64,000 nt of DNA from DASSFG01 sp035547915 (GTDB taxonomy: Bacteria > Planctomycetota > Planctomycetia > Pirellulales > JAICIG01), in contig DASZTS010000024.1 of assembly GCA_035547915.1 (NCBI GenBank), positions 124,001 through 188,000 of the forward strand, written 5' to 3'. The translations under genes were made by a program, and so were the position numbers. Positions within the stretch are counted from its first letter, which is position 1. Every line of letters begins with the position of its first letter. Shown here piece after piece: positions 20,110 through 28,016 of this stretch. Under the pieces are notes generated by a model, which saw nothing but the letters and a program-made list of their open reading frames with translations, was not told the origin of the DNA and ran no database searches.

Positions 20110-21651
20110 TTATTTGGGGTGCCGAGCACGGGCCTGTAAGTCCTCTAACTCGCGTCTCAGCAGATTGACTTCCGTCTCCAGTCGCTGATAGACGTGCGGA
20201 GCGTCTCCCAAGCGCCCCTCGCACCCGCACTTCTGAAGCTCGGCGGCCAGCGACATGGCTTCTTTGGCGCCGAAATGTGCTACAAGGCCCTTCAAGCTGT
20301 GGGCGGCCCGTTCCACCGCCGGGGGATTGTTGCCGTTCAACGACGTGCCGAGTTCCGCGAGCACCACCGGTGCGTCGTCCAAGAAGAACCTGATCAGGTC
20401 GTGAAACAGTTGCTCGTCGCCCCCCAGTCGGCGCAACGCGCCGCGGTGATCGACACGCCCTTCGCTCTCCTCGGCGATTGGCCGCACTGCTTCCGCAACG
20501 GCGCGTCGGTCGCCGGCCAACCCTTCGATGACCGCATAGAAATGGGCCAGCTCACAGGGCTTCGTGAGGGCCGCATCGAACGGTCCGTCGGCCGAAAATT
20601 GGCCGTCCCCTATGGTCTGATGCGCGGTGAGAGCGACGAGCGGCACGGGGCGTGCGGCAAAGGTGTCGAGCGCTCGGATGGCAGCCGCCATCTCGCGGCC
20701 GTCCATGACCGGCATCTCCACGTCGATCAACACCAGGTCGAAGGGCCGTTCCGCGGGCTGCGATCGGAATGCCTGCAAGGCTTCGCTGCCGTTCGCCGCC
20801 GCAACCACCGCATGTCCGCGCTGCACCAACACCGAGCGAAAAAACTCTCGATTGGCCGCGGTATCCTCGGCCAACAAGACGTTGAGCGAGCTCGGGTCGG
20901 CCGCCGGCCCCGCCGGCCGTTCTTCCGTCATGGCCAGCAGATGGTTCCGCAGATTGTCATGCGGCAGGGCGCAGCGGGCGGTGAAGGAGAACACAAGCGA
21001 CGAGCGATTGTCTTTGCAGATCCACAACCGGCCGCCCATCAATTCGGCCAAACCGGCCGCAACCGGAATGCTCAGACCCGAGCCCGTGTATCCACGAGTG
21101 TCAAAATCGGCGAGCCGCACCGCCCCGGCGTTGTCGTCGGCAAAGTCGAAAGGGCGATTATGTTCTCCCAACGAGACGCGGAGCACGATGTCGGTCGATG
21201 CTGGCTCGCCCTGCGGTGCCGGCTCGGCCGTAATTTGCAAATCATATTCACGGCCAGGGCGGAACTTCGCGGCCGAGCGGCTCAATCCTTCGATCATCTG
21301 CCGCAGCCGATCCCCATCGCCCAGCAGCCGCGCGGGAATGTCCTGGTCGATGACCGGCGAGAGCGACAAAACCGACGGTCCGGCGGCCAACGATTGACGG
21401 GCCGCTTCGACCACCTCGGCCAAGGAAAAGACTCGCTCGTCCAGCGGCAAACCCCCGACTTCCAACCGCGAGAAATCGACCGCCTCGTCGAGCATGCGCA
21501 GCAGCGCGTCGGCAGCGTGTTTCACGGAGTGCAAGAGCTCCCGTTGCTCGGCCTGATCGGCGCCCATCAGCAACAGGTCGGTCATACCGATGACGACGGT
21601 CATCGGCGAGCGAAGCTCATGGTTGAGGTGTTCCAGCAGTCTGCGCGTCAA
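20110..21651 (-). CDS. hybrid histidine kinase (HisKA, degenerate ATPase, receiver, Hpt) with no sensor domain
   Basis: 513 residues from a TTG at 21651. An in-frame TAG about 13 codons upstream rules out a longer protein, and GGGGAAAGG lies about ten bases before the TTG. The dimerisation/phospho-acceptor motif is at the very start (HLNHELRSPMTVVIGMTDLL, His11). The ATPase region has a recognisable G2 box (YTGSGLSIPVAAGLAELMGG), but the N-box reads QMIEGLSRSAAKF, lacking both asparagines that hold Mg-ATP. A receiver domain (about 270-390: LLAEDTAANREFF, phosphoacceptor in LVLIDVEMPVMDG, Lys in ALTKPCEL) and a C-terminal Hpt domain (AAHSLKGLVAHFGA) follow, both with key residues intact. It lies 43 bases after the ANTAR regulator and is probably co-transcribed with it. 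It may be a phospho-transfer hub rather than an active kinase. Confidence 0.87.
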   Translation of the reverse strand: MTRRLLEHLNHELRSPMTVVIGMTDLLLMGADQAEQRELLHSVKHAADALLRMLDEAVDFSRLEVGGLPLDERVFSLAEVVEAARQSLAAGPSVLSLSPVIDQDIPARLLGDGDRLRQMIEGLSRSAAKFRPGREYDLQITAEPAPQGEPASTDIVLRVSLGEHNRPFDFADDNAGAVRLADFDTRGYTGSGLSIPVAAGLAELMGGRLWICKDNRSSLVFSFTARCALPHDNLRNHLLAMTEERPAGPAADPSSLNVLLAEDTAANREFFRSVLVQRGHAVVAAANGSEALQAFRSQPAERPFDLVLIDVEMPVMDGREMAAAIRALDTFAARPVPLVALTAHQTIGDGQFSADGPFDAALTKPCELAHFYAVIEGLAGDRRAVAEAVRPIAEESEGRVDHRGALRRLGGDEQLFHDLIRFFLDDAPVVLAELGTSLNGNNPPAVERAAHSLKGLVAHFGAKEAMSLAAELQKCGCEGRLGDAPHVYQRLETEVNLLRRELEDLQARARHPK

Positions 21652-21694
21652 GAGATGAAAGCCTTTCCCCTCCGGGCGCGACGCGCCCTACGCC

Positions 21695-22333
21695 TCAACC
21701 ATTCAGCGCCTCAGCCGCCGTCAGTACCATCTCGGCAATCTCGATCAGCTTCTTGTTCTTGCTGCTCGCCAACTTTTGCAAACGGCGGAAAGCTTCCTGC
21801 TCGTCGACATTCAAGTGCTTCATCAACAGGCCCTTCGCCCGTTCGATCAATTTGCGGTCGGCGAGGGCCTGTCGCAGATCGTTGGCTTCTTGTTGCAGGG
21901 ACTGGAACTCTTCAAACCGGCGACTGGCGAGGGCGATCGCGGGCTCGAGCTGCATCTGCGTGACCGGCTTCACCAGGTAGGCGAACACATGGTTCTCTTC
22001 CGCGCGTTCGATCAGGTCGCTATCGCAATGCCCGGAGAGGAGGATGATGGGCGTTCGCGTCTTTTCATAAAGAATGGCCGCCGCATCGAGCCCGTCCATA
22101 TCGGGCATGCGAATGTCGGTCATGACCAGATCGACAGGCGTTGCCAGGCATTGATCGACCAGCTCGCGGCCGTTCGAGGCTAGTACGGCGACTTCGTGTC
22201 CCAGCGCTTCCAGCATCTTGGCGAGCGTGTTCTTCACGTCCGGCTCATCGTCGGCCACCGCCACTCGTAAGGGGGCCCGGGTGGAGTGAACGACGCTCGC
22301 TGGTTCTTTCTTACGTGTGGTCATAGTCGGCAT
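21695..22333 (-). CDS. response regulator with ANTAR RNA-binding output domain
   Basis: 212 residues from ATG 22333; GAGGAACTAC just before it supports this over the second ATG at 22324. The receiver domain covers about residues 20-145, with VAVADDEPDVKNTLAKML, phosphoacceptor Asp in DLVMTDIRMPDMDGLDAAAI and Lys in AYLVKPVTQM. A helix (QSLQQEANDLRQALADRKLI) joins it to the ANTAR domain, ERAKGLLMKHLNVDEQEAFR then LQKLASSKNKKLIEIAEMVL. ANTAR proteins bind paired RNA hairpins in leaders and prevent early transcription termination when phosphorylated. It precedes the degenerate hybrid kinase, which could supply or drain its phosphate. RNA targets are not visible in this window. Confidence 0.92.
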   Translation of the reverse strand: MPTMTTRKKEPASVVHSTRAPLRVAVADDEPDVKNTLAKMLEALGHEVAVLASNGRELVDQCLATPVDLVMTDIRMPDMDGLDAAAILYEKTRTPIILLSGHCDSDLIERAEENHVFAYLVKPVTQMQLEPAIALASRRFEEFQSLQQEANDLRQALADRKLIERAKGLLMKHLNVDEQEAFRRLQKLASSKNKKLIEIAEMVLTAAEALNG

Positions 22334-22810
22334 GTAGTTCCTCTTTTACCCGTCATCAGGAGATTCAGCACGTCGTGACTGTTCGCGTCAATCGCAAAAC
22401 ACAGCGGGATACTCCGCTGCCAGACTTCACTGCCGACGTTCCGGGCGGAGCTTCGTACCCAACTCCAATCATCGCGATTGCCGCCGCGGAATCAATGGTG
22501 CTCCGGCGGGGAACCCCTGCACGTATAGCAAAAGGTGTGCCGCGAATCCCCATCCGTGAAAGCGCCTATCTTCCCTCGGCCGACGATCTTGCGGCATGAG
22601 TGCGCTTCGGTCATTTTGGTTGGCTAGAGCACAGCGAGGACAAGCCCACGTGCAGTTTGCGCACCGTCCGATGCGATTCCGAGCTATATTTCTCGGCCCA
22701 AACCGGAATTTCGCAGGAAGCTCGCCCCGCGGCATGAGCGATGCTAAGCCGCTCGTGTTCGATTAAACTACGCCGCACGACTCGCTTGTATAAGAGAGGA
22801 AAAAAGGACG
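22334..22810. other. 477-base region between divergent genes; no gene supported
   Basis: Lies between the ANTAR regulator (minus strand) and the DUF883 gene (plus strand), so it should hold both promoters. Several short open frames exist on both strands (for example GTG 22375 to 22599), but none has a ribosome site or protein-like composition. The stretch just before the DUF883 gene is AT-richer, with TATAAG at 22789-22794 and AAAAAAGGACG as ribosome site. No clear minus-35 box pairs with it. Confidence 0.5.
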
Positions 22811-23065
22811 ATGGCCCACTCCGCCGGTGACGCATGTTCTTCTTTCGACAGAGAAGCCACATCGCAGAATGCTAAGGATGTCGCAGAAGAAGCACTGCGC
22901 GACTTGCAGGACCGGGCAGCCGAATATCTGGAGCGCGGCCGCGAGCAAGCGTTCGCCGTGTCGGACGCCGTCGAGGAACAAATCCGCACTCGCCCCGTGC
23001 AAGCCGTGACGGTCGCGGCCGGAATCGGATTCGTCCTGGGTTATCTTTGGACTCGCCGTTCTTAG
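22811..23065 (+). CDS. DUF883/ElaB-YqjD-like membrane-anchored protein
   Basis: 84 residues from ATG 22811, with ribosome site AAAAAAGGACG. It has the usual DUF883 plan: a helical, charged first half (QNAKDVAEEALRDLQDRAAE, YLERGREQAFAVSDAVEEQI), then RTRPVQAVTVAAGIGFVLGY with a glycine-zipper-like membrane helix and a TRRS tail. In E. coli the relatives ElaB and YqjD are stationary-phase inner-membrane proteins; YqjD binds ribosomes through its N-terminus. The next two genes match the order of the yqjD-yqjE-yqjK operon, so this is likely the first gene of an equivalent unit. Confidence 0.87.
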   Translation: MAHSAGDACSSFDREATSQNAKDVAEEALRDLQDRAAEYLERGREQAFAVSDAVEEQIRTRPVQAVTVAAGIGFVLGYLWTRRS

Positions 23066-23094
23066 CGATCGCCTTGCGGCGGCCGGCGCGGCGG

Positions 23095-23580
23095 ATGGTA
23101 GCGTGGCGAATGATCAGTCAAGAGCGGTTCAACGACGACGCGACGAGCAGCGAATGCTCGCCCGATGACGATCCGGTTGCACGTCTTCGTTTGCAGCTCA
23201 ATGAATTGCAAGCCTACGTGCTACAGCACTGGGCGGCTCGCACCGATCGCTTTTTGCTGGGGCTGCGGCGTTTGGCCATTTTGGCCGTGGCGGCCGTCGT
23301 GGCCATGGTGGGGCTGGTGGCCTGGATCGTGATGGGGGTGGTGCTGCTGCTCCAAGGAGCGACAGGCGGGCTGGCCACTCTGCTGGACGGCCGTGTGTGG
23401 CTCGCCAACTTGATCGTCGGAGGCGGGGCCGTGCTGCTCGTTGCGCTGGGCATCGCCGCGGCCTACGGCGCCTGGCGGGCGGCGTCGAAACAACGGACCA
23501 GACAAAAATACGAAGAGCGACAGCGGGTACAACGTCGGCAGTACGGACATTCTGCCCATGACCGAGCGAGCGGACAATGA
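23095..23580 (+). CDS. phage-holin-family/YqjE-like membrane protein
   Basis: 161 residues from ATG 23095. A second in-frame ATG at 23110 is equally possible and no ribosome site decides. The acidic N-terminus is followed by two strong membrane helices, LAILAVAAVVAMVGLVAWIV (continuing to a Leu/Gln stretch) and NLIVGGGAVLLVALGIAAAY, then a basic Arg/Gln-rich tail. This matches the YqjE/holin-superfamily III layout found after DUF883 genes. Role unknown; general-stress membrane proteins in other bacteria. It starts 30 bases after the DUF883 stop, and its end overlaps the next start by four bases (ATGA). Confidence 0.82.
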   Translation: MVAWRMISQERFNDDATSSECSPDDDPVARLRLQLNELQAYVLQHWAARTDRFLLGLRRLAILAVAAVVAMVGLVAWIVMGVVLLLQGATGGLATLLDGRVWLANLIVGGGAVLLVALGIAAAYGAWRAASKQRTRQKYEERQRVQRRQYGHSAHDRASGQ

Positions 23581-24041
23581 CGACCGAACAATCTCCCATG
23601 AGTGAAGCCGAATTCCTCGATGCACAGGCTGCTGAGGCACGGGCTGCGATGAACCAGACGTGGGACGACGTGAAGAGCACCTTGCAGGATACGGCCAGCC
23701 TCGAAGTCTGGGCCAAGCGGCATCCGTGGGTGGTGACCGGGGCCGCCGTTGCGGGCGGTTTCTTGATCGCGACGCTCCTCTTTGCGCCTCCCCAGCCGGC
23801 GGTCGTCGAGAAAGAAGAGCAGGCCCCAAGGCCCACGCCGGCCGACCGGCCCCACCGCCTCGCGTGGATGATCGGTCCGCTCTTCAACTTACTAAGGCCG
23901 ATGCTCGGTCAGCTGATCGCGTCGTTGGTGGCAGCCGTGGTGGGATCGTTGACGACGTCGATGGCCGGCACCTCATCGACTGATGCCGACGAGTCGAACA
24001 GCGGCGGCCCACCACCCGACGACGGTCCGGTGCCGTTCTAG
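23577..24041 (+). CDS. hypothetical membrane protein, third gene of the DUF883 operon
   Basis: 154 residues. The start overlaps the previous stop (ATGA), indicating coupled translation. The N-terminal 45 residues are helical and acidic (SEAEFLDAQAAEARAAMNQT). WAKRHPWVVTGAAVAGGFLI then TLLFAPP gives one membrane helix with the same glycine-rich style as DUF883. A Pro-rich linker follows, then a second hydrophobic stretch (LGQLIASLVAAVVGSLTTSM) and a polar tail. It occupies the position of yqjK in the E. coli operon but is longer. Family uncertain. Confidence 0.8.
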   Translation: MTTEQSPMSEAEFLDAQAAEARAAMNQTWDDVKSTLQDTASLEVWAKRHPWVVTGAAVAGGFLIATLLFAPPQPAVVEKEEQAPRPTPADRPHRLAWMIGPLFNLLRPMLGQLIASLVAAVVGSLTTSMAGTSSTDADESNSGGPPPDDGPVPF

Positions 24042-24094
24042 GACGCGCCGGCAACTCAGCCGACCGCGGCATCGCACGCGTCGGCATAGGTTTT

Positions 24095-24445
24095 CTACCA
24101 TCCCAACTGGCGACGCCGAGTCTTCGGCGGATCGGTTTCTTTTTTGGGCCGATCGCGGCGTAGCGGCGTCACGGTGGCCCCCGACTTATCGCCGCCGCGC
24201 GTCGTGGCCTTGGATGTTCCCTTTCTGGCGCCGGCTGCGTCACTCGCCTTGCTGCTCGTCTTCTTCGCGCGGCGCAGCCAATTGGCTCCGGGATTGAGGG
24301 TGGTCTCTTCTTCCGGCGGGTCAGCTTCCGGACGAACCAAGGCAAAATGCGCCACCGTGGCGGCCTCTTGGTCATCTTCGCTCTCAATCGGAGCGGTGCT
24401 CGGCAAAGCATACCCCAGAGCGACGATCAGTATTACCACTTGCAT
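24095..24445 (-). CDS. putative secreted Lys/Arg-rich small protein
   Basis: 116 residues. The N-terminus MQVVILIVALGYALPSTAPI could be a short signal or anchor. The rest is polar: an acidic segment (ESEDDQEAATVAH), then a very basic low-complexity tail (KKTSSKASDAAGARKGTSKA). No ribosome site is obvious and no family is recognised. It is convergent with the DUF883 operon. It may be a false reading frame in a GC-rich region, but the signal-like start and lack of overlap with another gene favour a real gene. Confidence 0.45.
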   Translation of the reverse strand: MQVVILIVALGYALPSTAPIESEDDQEAATVAHFALVRPEADPPEEETTLNPGANWLRRAKKTSSKASDAAGARKGTSKATTRGGDKSGATVTPLRRDRPKKETDPPKTRRRQLGW

Positions 24446-24689
24446 AGCGGTCGATTTACCGAGGAATTCCGCGCATTAAGCGCACTCGGCCACATCATCG
24501 GCGCGGACGACGTCGAACTTGAGGCGAACCGTTTTGCGATGCAGAACCGGAACGCGCACGCACCTTGGGACACCATTGCCGGCGCGCAGAGGCATCCCGT
24601 ACCGTCGTCTTCGGCGCCCGTTCTATGCCGCCGGGAGGCACGAGCTTTGCAAACCTTCTCCGAGGGCCAATTCGAAAAGGAGCGCAGTC

Positions 24690-25202
24690 ATGCCCGAGAA
24701 GAAAACCATCGAACGTGCGCGGCGAGACAAACAGCAGGGCAAGTCGGCCAGTACGCAAGCGGGGGAATTCGTCCGCGAAGAGATGCACCACATCCGCGAA
24801 GGAAAGCACGGAGCGAGGTCCACGAAGCAGGCTATCGCCATCGGCCTCTCCCAGGCACGCCGCGCCGGTGTCGATTTGCCGGCGCCCAAGAAAGGGAAGA
24901 CGACCGAGCGAACGCGGCAAAGCGCCGAGCGCGCACGACGCCAGGGACAGACCGAGGGACCGAAACACAAGCCATCGGCGCGACGTTCGCGCGCAATCGA
25001 GAACGCGCTGAAACGAGAAAACAAAACGGCCGCTTCCCATGAAGCGCTCTCTAAACAGGCGCGGTCAGCCGCCCGCGGGCGCACCGCCGCGGAACGATCG
25101 GCGGCGGCACAGAAAGCGGTCCGCACCAAGGGGAAGGCAGGGCGCTCGCGAGCAGCCCGCAAAGCCGCAAGAACCCGCGCCGCCCACGCCTCTCGCGGGT
25201 GA
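24690..25202 (+). CDS. DUF6496 family basic protein
   Basis: 170 residues from ATG 24690, with AAAAGGAG at a good distance. The open frame upstream from 24519 is not supported. The core STQAGEFVREEMHHIREGKH followed by GARSTKQAIAIGLSQARRAG is the DUF6496 signature. Most of the rest is Arg/Lys/Ala-rich, giving a histone-like composition with no hydrophobic segment. Such proteins are often found near general-stress genes and may bind nucleic acid; the role is unproven. It is convergent with two small genes on the minus strand. Confidence 0.85.
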   Translation: MPEKKTIERARRDKQQGKSASTQAGEFVREEMHHIREGKHGARSTKQAIAIGLSQARRAGVDLPAPKKGKTTERTRQSAERARRQGQTEGPKHKPSARRSRAIENALKRENKTAASHEALSKQARSAARGRTAAERSAAAQKAVRTKGKAGRSRAARKAARTRAAHASRG

Positions 25203-25249
25203 ACGAGAAAGGGCCGCCCTTCTGCGAAACGCGGGCGAGTTAGTGCCGT

Positions 25250-25390
25250 TTAAAATACTGGCACTTCTCGCTCGTGCTTCTCGGCCTTCTCGCGCGAGTC
25301 GAACGTGCCGAGATTCCGACGCCGCCCGGTGCGCGGATCGACCTTCCGCGAGTAGAGGCGGTATTCGCCCGATCTAAGCTTGCGAATCAT
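25250..25390 (-). CDS. small conserved protein, 46 residues (MIRKLRSGEYRLYSRK type)
   Basis: Starts at ATG 25390, inside the end of the preceding gene on the same strand (17-base overlap), so translation is probably coupled. The sequence MIRKLRSGEYRLYSRKVDPR, then NLGTFDSREKAEKHEREV, is a small conserved protein seen in many bacteria next to stress or plasmid genes. It looks like a beta-hairpin with a helix, similar to the 'arm' domains of integrases. Function unknown. Confidence 0.75.
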   Translation of the reverse strand: MIRKLRSGEYRLYSRKVDPRTGRRRNLGTFDSREKAEKHEREVPVF

Positions 25391-25607
25391 ATCCGCGCCC
25401 TTTGCTGATTCTGTCTGTGTTGCCGAGGACCTCAAAAGCCAGCGGCACGCTGCTCGCCGCGCCGACCAGGACGAGTGCCCAACCTGCGGCCTTACGCTGT
25501 TCTCTCGACAAGCAATCGGCCAAGAGCAACCCGATACCCGCGCCCAGCGCGCCGCGCGTTCCGGCAATCAGACCGAGTTCCGGCCATGTCAATCGTATCT
25601 CTTTCAT
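25374..25607 (-). CDS. small two-helix membrane protein, 77 residues
   Basis: Start at ATG 25607 (MKEIRLTWPELGLIAGTRGA), with GAGGGAG nine bases before; the ATG at 25616 sits too close to that site. Two hydrophobic segments, LGLIAGTRGALGAGIGLLLA and AAGWALVLVGAASSVPLAFE, flank a basic loop (DCLSREQRKA). A family of unknown function with this layout occurs in many proteobacteria and planctomycetes. It overlaps the start of the 46-residue gene. Confidence 0.75.
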   Translation of the reverse strand: MKEIRLTWPELGLIAGTRGALGAGIGLLLADCLSREQRKAAGWALVLVGAASSVPLAFEVLGNTDRISKGRGYDSQA

Positions 25608-25778
25608 CGTGGTCATCTCCCTCAAAAACTTAGGGCGACCGACAAAAGCGGATTGAGCTGCGAAAATCGGCATTCAAGGCCCGCTTCTTCCCCCGGCGCT
25701 CCGGCTTCCGCTTTTTGCCCTAAGGCAGTCCGCGAGCAACGAGCGTGCCCGACGCGAAGGTTGCGGCGCGGACGGCGA

Positions 25779-27063
25779 TCAAGGGACCGACGACGGAGTG
25801 CGACCAAGCAGAGCCGGCTCGACAGCAGCATTCGGTCCGGGTGCGGCGGCTGGTCGCGGCTGGCGATGGTGCCAGGCTTTGCGTAAGCCACGGCGATAGA
25901 CGATGTAGTTGATCGACGCCATGATCGGCAGCGACCCGATACCGACCACGGGAATCCATTGCACCGACAGCACCGCCAGACAAGCCAGGCGCCCCGTCCA
26001 TTTCGCGATCCACGCCGATCCCCAAGGAACATAACGCCGCATGGGGGTTCACCAGCCGAAAACGGTAATAGAGAATGGCCGGCACAACGCCCACGACAGG
26101 CACCAGCCCCAACGCGAAACAGACGACCAACGTGCTCGGCACCCTCGAGTCAATCAGGCGCAGGTAGTCGTTAAGCTGATCGTCGTCACGAAAGGTGTCG
26201 CGACCGCAGCGCTCGCACGCCTGCTGCGGGCGCGATTTTGTCAGCCGCGTCGCGCAATGGAAGCAGCGCCCGACTTCGATCAGGTGCAGGGCATGATGCT
26301 CCGGATCGGCCCGCCTATCGGGCTGCGACTGACCCAGCCAGCCCACCGAACACGCTTGGGCGTTCGCGGTTTCGCAGTCTGGGCATGCCACCGCGCACGG
26401 ATAGATCGATTTACCGCACGCGGTGCAAGCGATGCGGCGTTGCTCCTCCCGTTGTTGCAAAGTCTTCTGGCAGATGTAGAGCAGCCCGAACGCGATCGCC
26501 GTCAGCAAGATCATCGTCAGCGGGAACACGATGAGCGCCACGGCGCCGAACGCGACCCACGCGTCCTCGACCCAACTAAAGAGCTTTTGGAGGCCCAATG
26601 CGTCGCTGGCATCCATCTCGCTCAGCAAGCCGTAGAACGACCGCCGCAAGGAAGTGAAGAAATAAACAGCCCCCGCCGCCATGAGCGCGAATAGCGCGTC
26701 GGTCAGGGTGGCCTGTTGGACGGCGCGCACGACCTGTGCGTCGTGTACACTCGCCACGCCCAGCGATGTCAACAAGGCCATCCCCGCCTTGACCTGGCCG
26801 TCGAACTGATCGAGCAGTTCGCGCAGCTCGGAACTTTTGGTCGCCACGAGCTCGAGCAACGACAGAAGTCCCAGAATGATGAGGGCCGTATTGCTCGTGA
26901 ACCAGGATGGCGCATCGATCCTGCCCACCAGTCCCGACCCGGCAATCCACGGAATCGAATGGCCGAAGCGCAACACCAGTGCGGTCACGAAGGCCGGCAA
27001 GAATGCCCGCGAGGGAAAGATCCCTACCGAGCCGAGCGAATGGATGAACGTGACAAGGGGCAT
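25779..27063 (-). pseudogene. frameshifted DUF4126-like membrane protein with zinc ribbons
   Basis: The frame from ATG 27063 encodes a DUF4126-like N-terminal part (LVTFIHSLGSVGIFPSRAFL, NTALIILGLLSLLELVATKS, DALFALMAAGAVYFFTSL) and several membrane helices. Two zinc ribbons follow (CTACGKSIYPCAVACPDC and CFHCATRLTKSRPQQACERC), then a membrane segment ending YRFRLVNP. Past residue about 339 the frame turns into non-protein-like sequence up to a stop at 25720. The -1/+1 alternative frame continues the membrane domain (RRYVPWGSAWIAKWTGRLAC, VPVVG-like text VVGIGSLPIMASINYIVYRR) to a stop at 25779. The switch falls at a G5 run (26043-26047). Removing one base restores one continuous protein of about 427 residues. 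It may be a true mutation, a phase-variable tract or a sequencing error. Confidence 0.8.
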
Positions 27064-27233
27064 GACGGAATCAGCCGGCGAACGGAAGGCGGCACCCACT
27101 TTAATCTATCCGACAGTGTGGCCCCTGCAATTCTGGCCCCGTCCGACCATCCAAGTTCCGCGAGCGGACAAAATGTCGTCTGCACAGAGGAGCGAGCTTG
27201 CGGCTGCCGAAGACTTCGCGCTTAATAGCGAAT

Positions 27234-27246
27234 AGACATAATGTCT
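27234..27246. promoter_or_regulatory. palindrome, candidate operator
   Basis: Perfect palindrome AGACAT-A-ATGTCT in the gap between the DUF4126-like gene and the ECF sigma factor gene, about 100 bases before the sigma ATG. It contains CATAAT (27237-27242), which could be a minus-10 box, so a bound protein would block transcription. Evidence is symmetry and position only. Confidence 0.35.
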
Positions 27247-27344
27247 TTATCTGGATCGGGCGACGGATAGCAAGTCGGTTCGCCCGCTCGTCGCAGATGA
27301 AAGGTTTTCGGTCGGCCGTTGTCTATATCGGTGGAGAACGCGAC

Positions 27345-27950
27345 ATGCCAGACATCCCGAGCACCCGCTACAGTCTGTTGGCCCGTCTTTACCGGCCGTC
27401 AGATGAGCTTGCGTGGAAAGAGTTTATGGAAATCTACGAGCCGCTCATCTATCGCTTGGCGCGGCGCCGCGGATTCCAACATGCCGACGCGGCCGACCTG
27501 TGCCAACAGGTGTTCCAGGCCACGGCGGGGGCGATCGAGCGCTGGCACGCGCGGCCCGACCGCGGGTCGTTCCGGGCCTGGCTGTTTCGGATCGCCCGCA
27601 ACACCATGCTCAACGCCTTGCGACATCGCGCGCGGCACCCGGGGGGCGTCGGCGGCAGCGACATCCGTCGATTGCTCGACCAACAACCGGCCGACGATGA
27701 CGAGTCGCGGCTGTTAGCCATCGAATCCGAACGTCATTTGTTTCAGTGGGCGGCGGAAGAAGTGAAGAAGGAGTTTCGCGAGCCCACCTGGCAGGCGTTT
27801 TGGCAAACGAGTGTTGAGGGGCGGAAACCGCTGGAAGTCGGCGCAGAGTTGGGTCTCAGCGCAGGAGCCGTCTATATCGCCCGCAGTAGGGTCATGGCTC
27901 GCCTCCGTCAACGAATCGAAGAAGTGGAAGGAAGAGAACTCGAATCGTAA
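27345..27950 (+). CDS. ECF RNA polymerase sigma factor
   Basis: 201 residues from ATG 27345, with GGAG nine bases upstream; the open frame before it is leader. Region 2 covers about residues 15-85: WKEFMEIYEPLIYRLARRRG, DAADLCQQVFQATAGAIERW, GSFRAWLFRIARNTMLNALR. Region 4 is about 135-190: EEVKKEFREPTWQAFWQTSV, RKPLEVGAELGLSAGAVYIA. The linker with DIRRLLDQQPADDDESRLLA is usual for the planctomycete group in which the sigma gene is followed by a Ser/Thr kinase. The next gene is exactly such a kinase with an N-terminal zinc finger. Confidence 0.93.
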   Translation: MPDIPSTRYSLLARLYRPSDELAWKEFMEIYEPLIYRLARRRGFQHADAADLCQQVFQATAGAIERWHARPDRGSFRAWLFRIARNTMLNALRHRARHPGGVGGSDIRRLLDQQPADDDESRLLAIESERHLFQWAAEEVKKEFREPTWQAFWQTSVEGRKPLEVGAELGLSAGAVYIARSRVMARLRQRIEEVEGRELES

Positions 27951-28016
27951 ATCTCGGACCTCGCCATCAAGAGCCGAAGTCGCGATCCGACACTCAAACC
28001 CCCTAAAGCCGCCGTT

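Noticed and set aside
20194..21963. 589-codon plus-strand open frame over the hybrid kinase
   Set aside because: Antisense to receiver, Hpt and ATPase motifs read on the minus strand; composition is low-complexity Arg/His/Gln.
26043..26047. Programmed frameshift in the DUF4126-like gene
   Set aside because: No slippery heptamer with a suitable downstream stem was visible at the switch; an indel in the G run is simpler.
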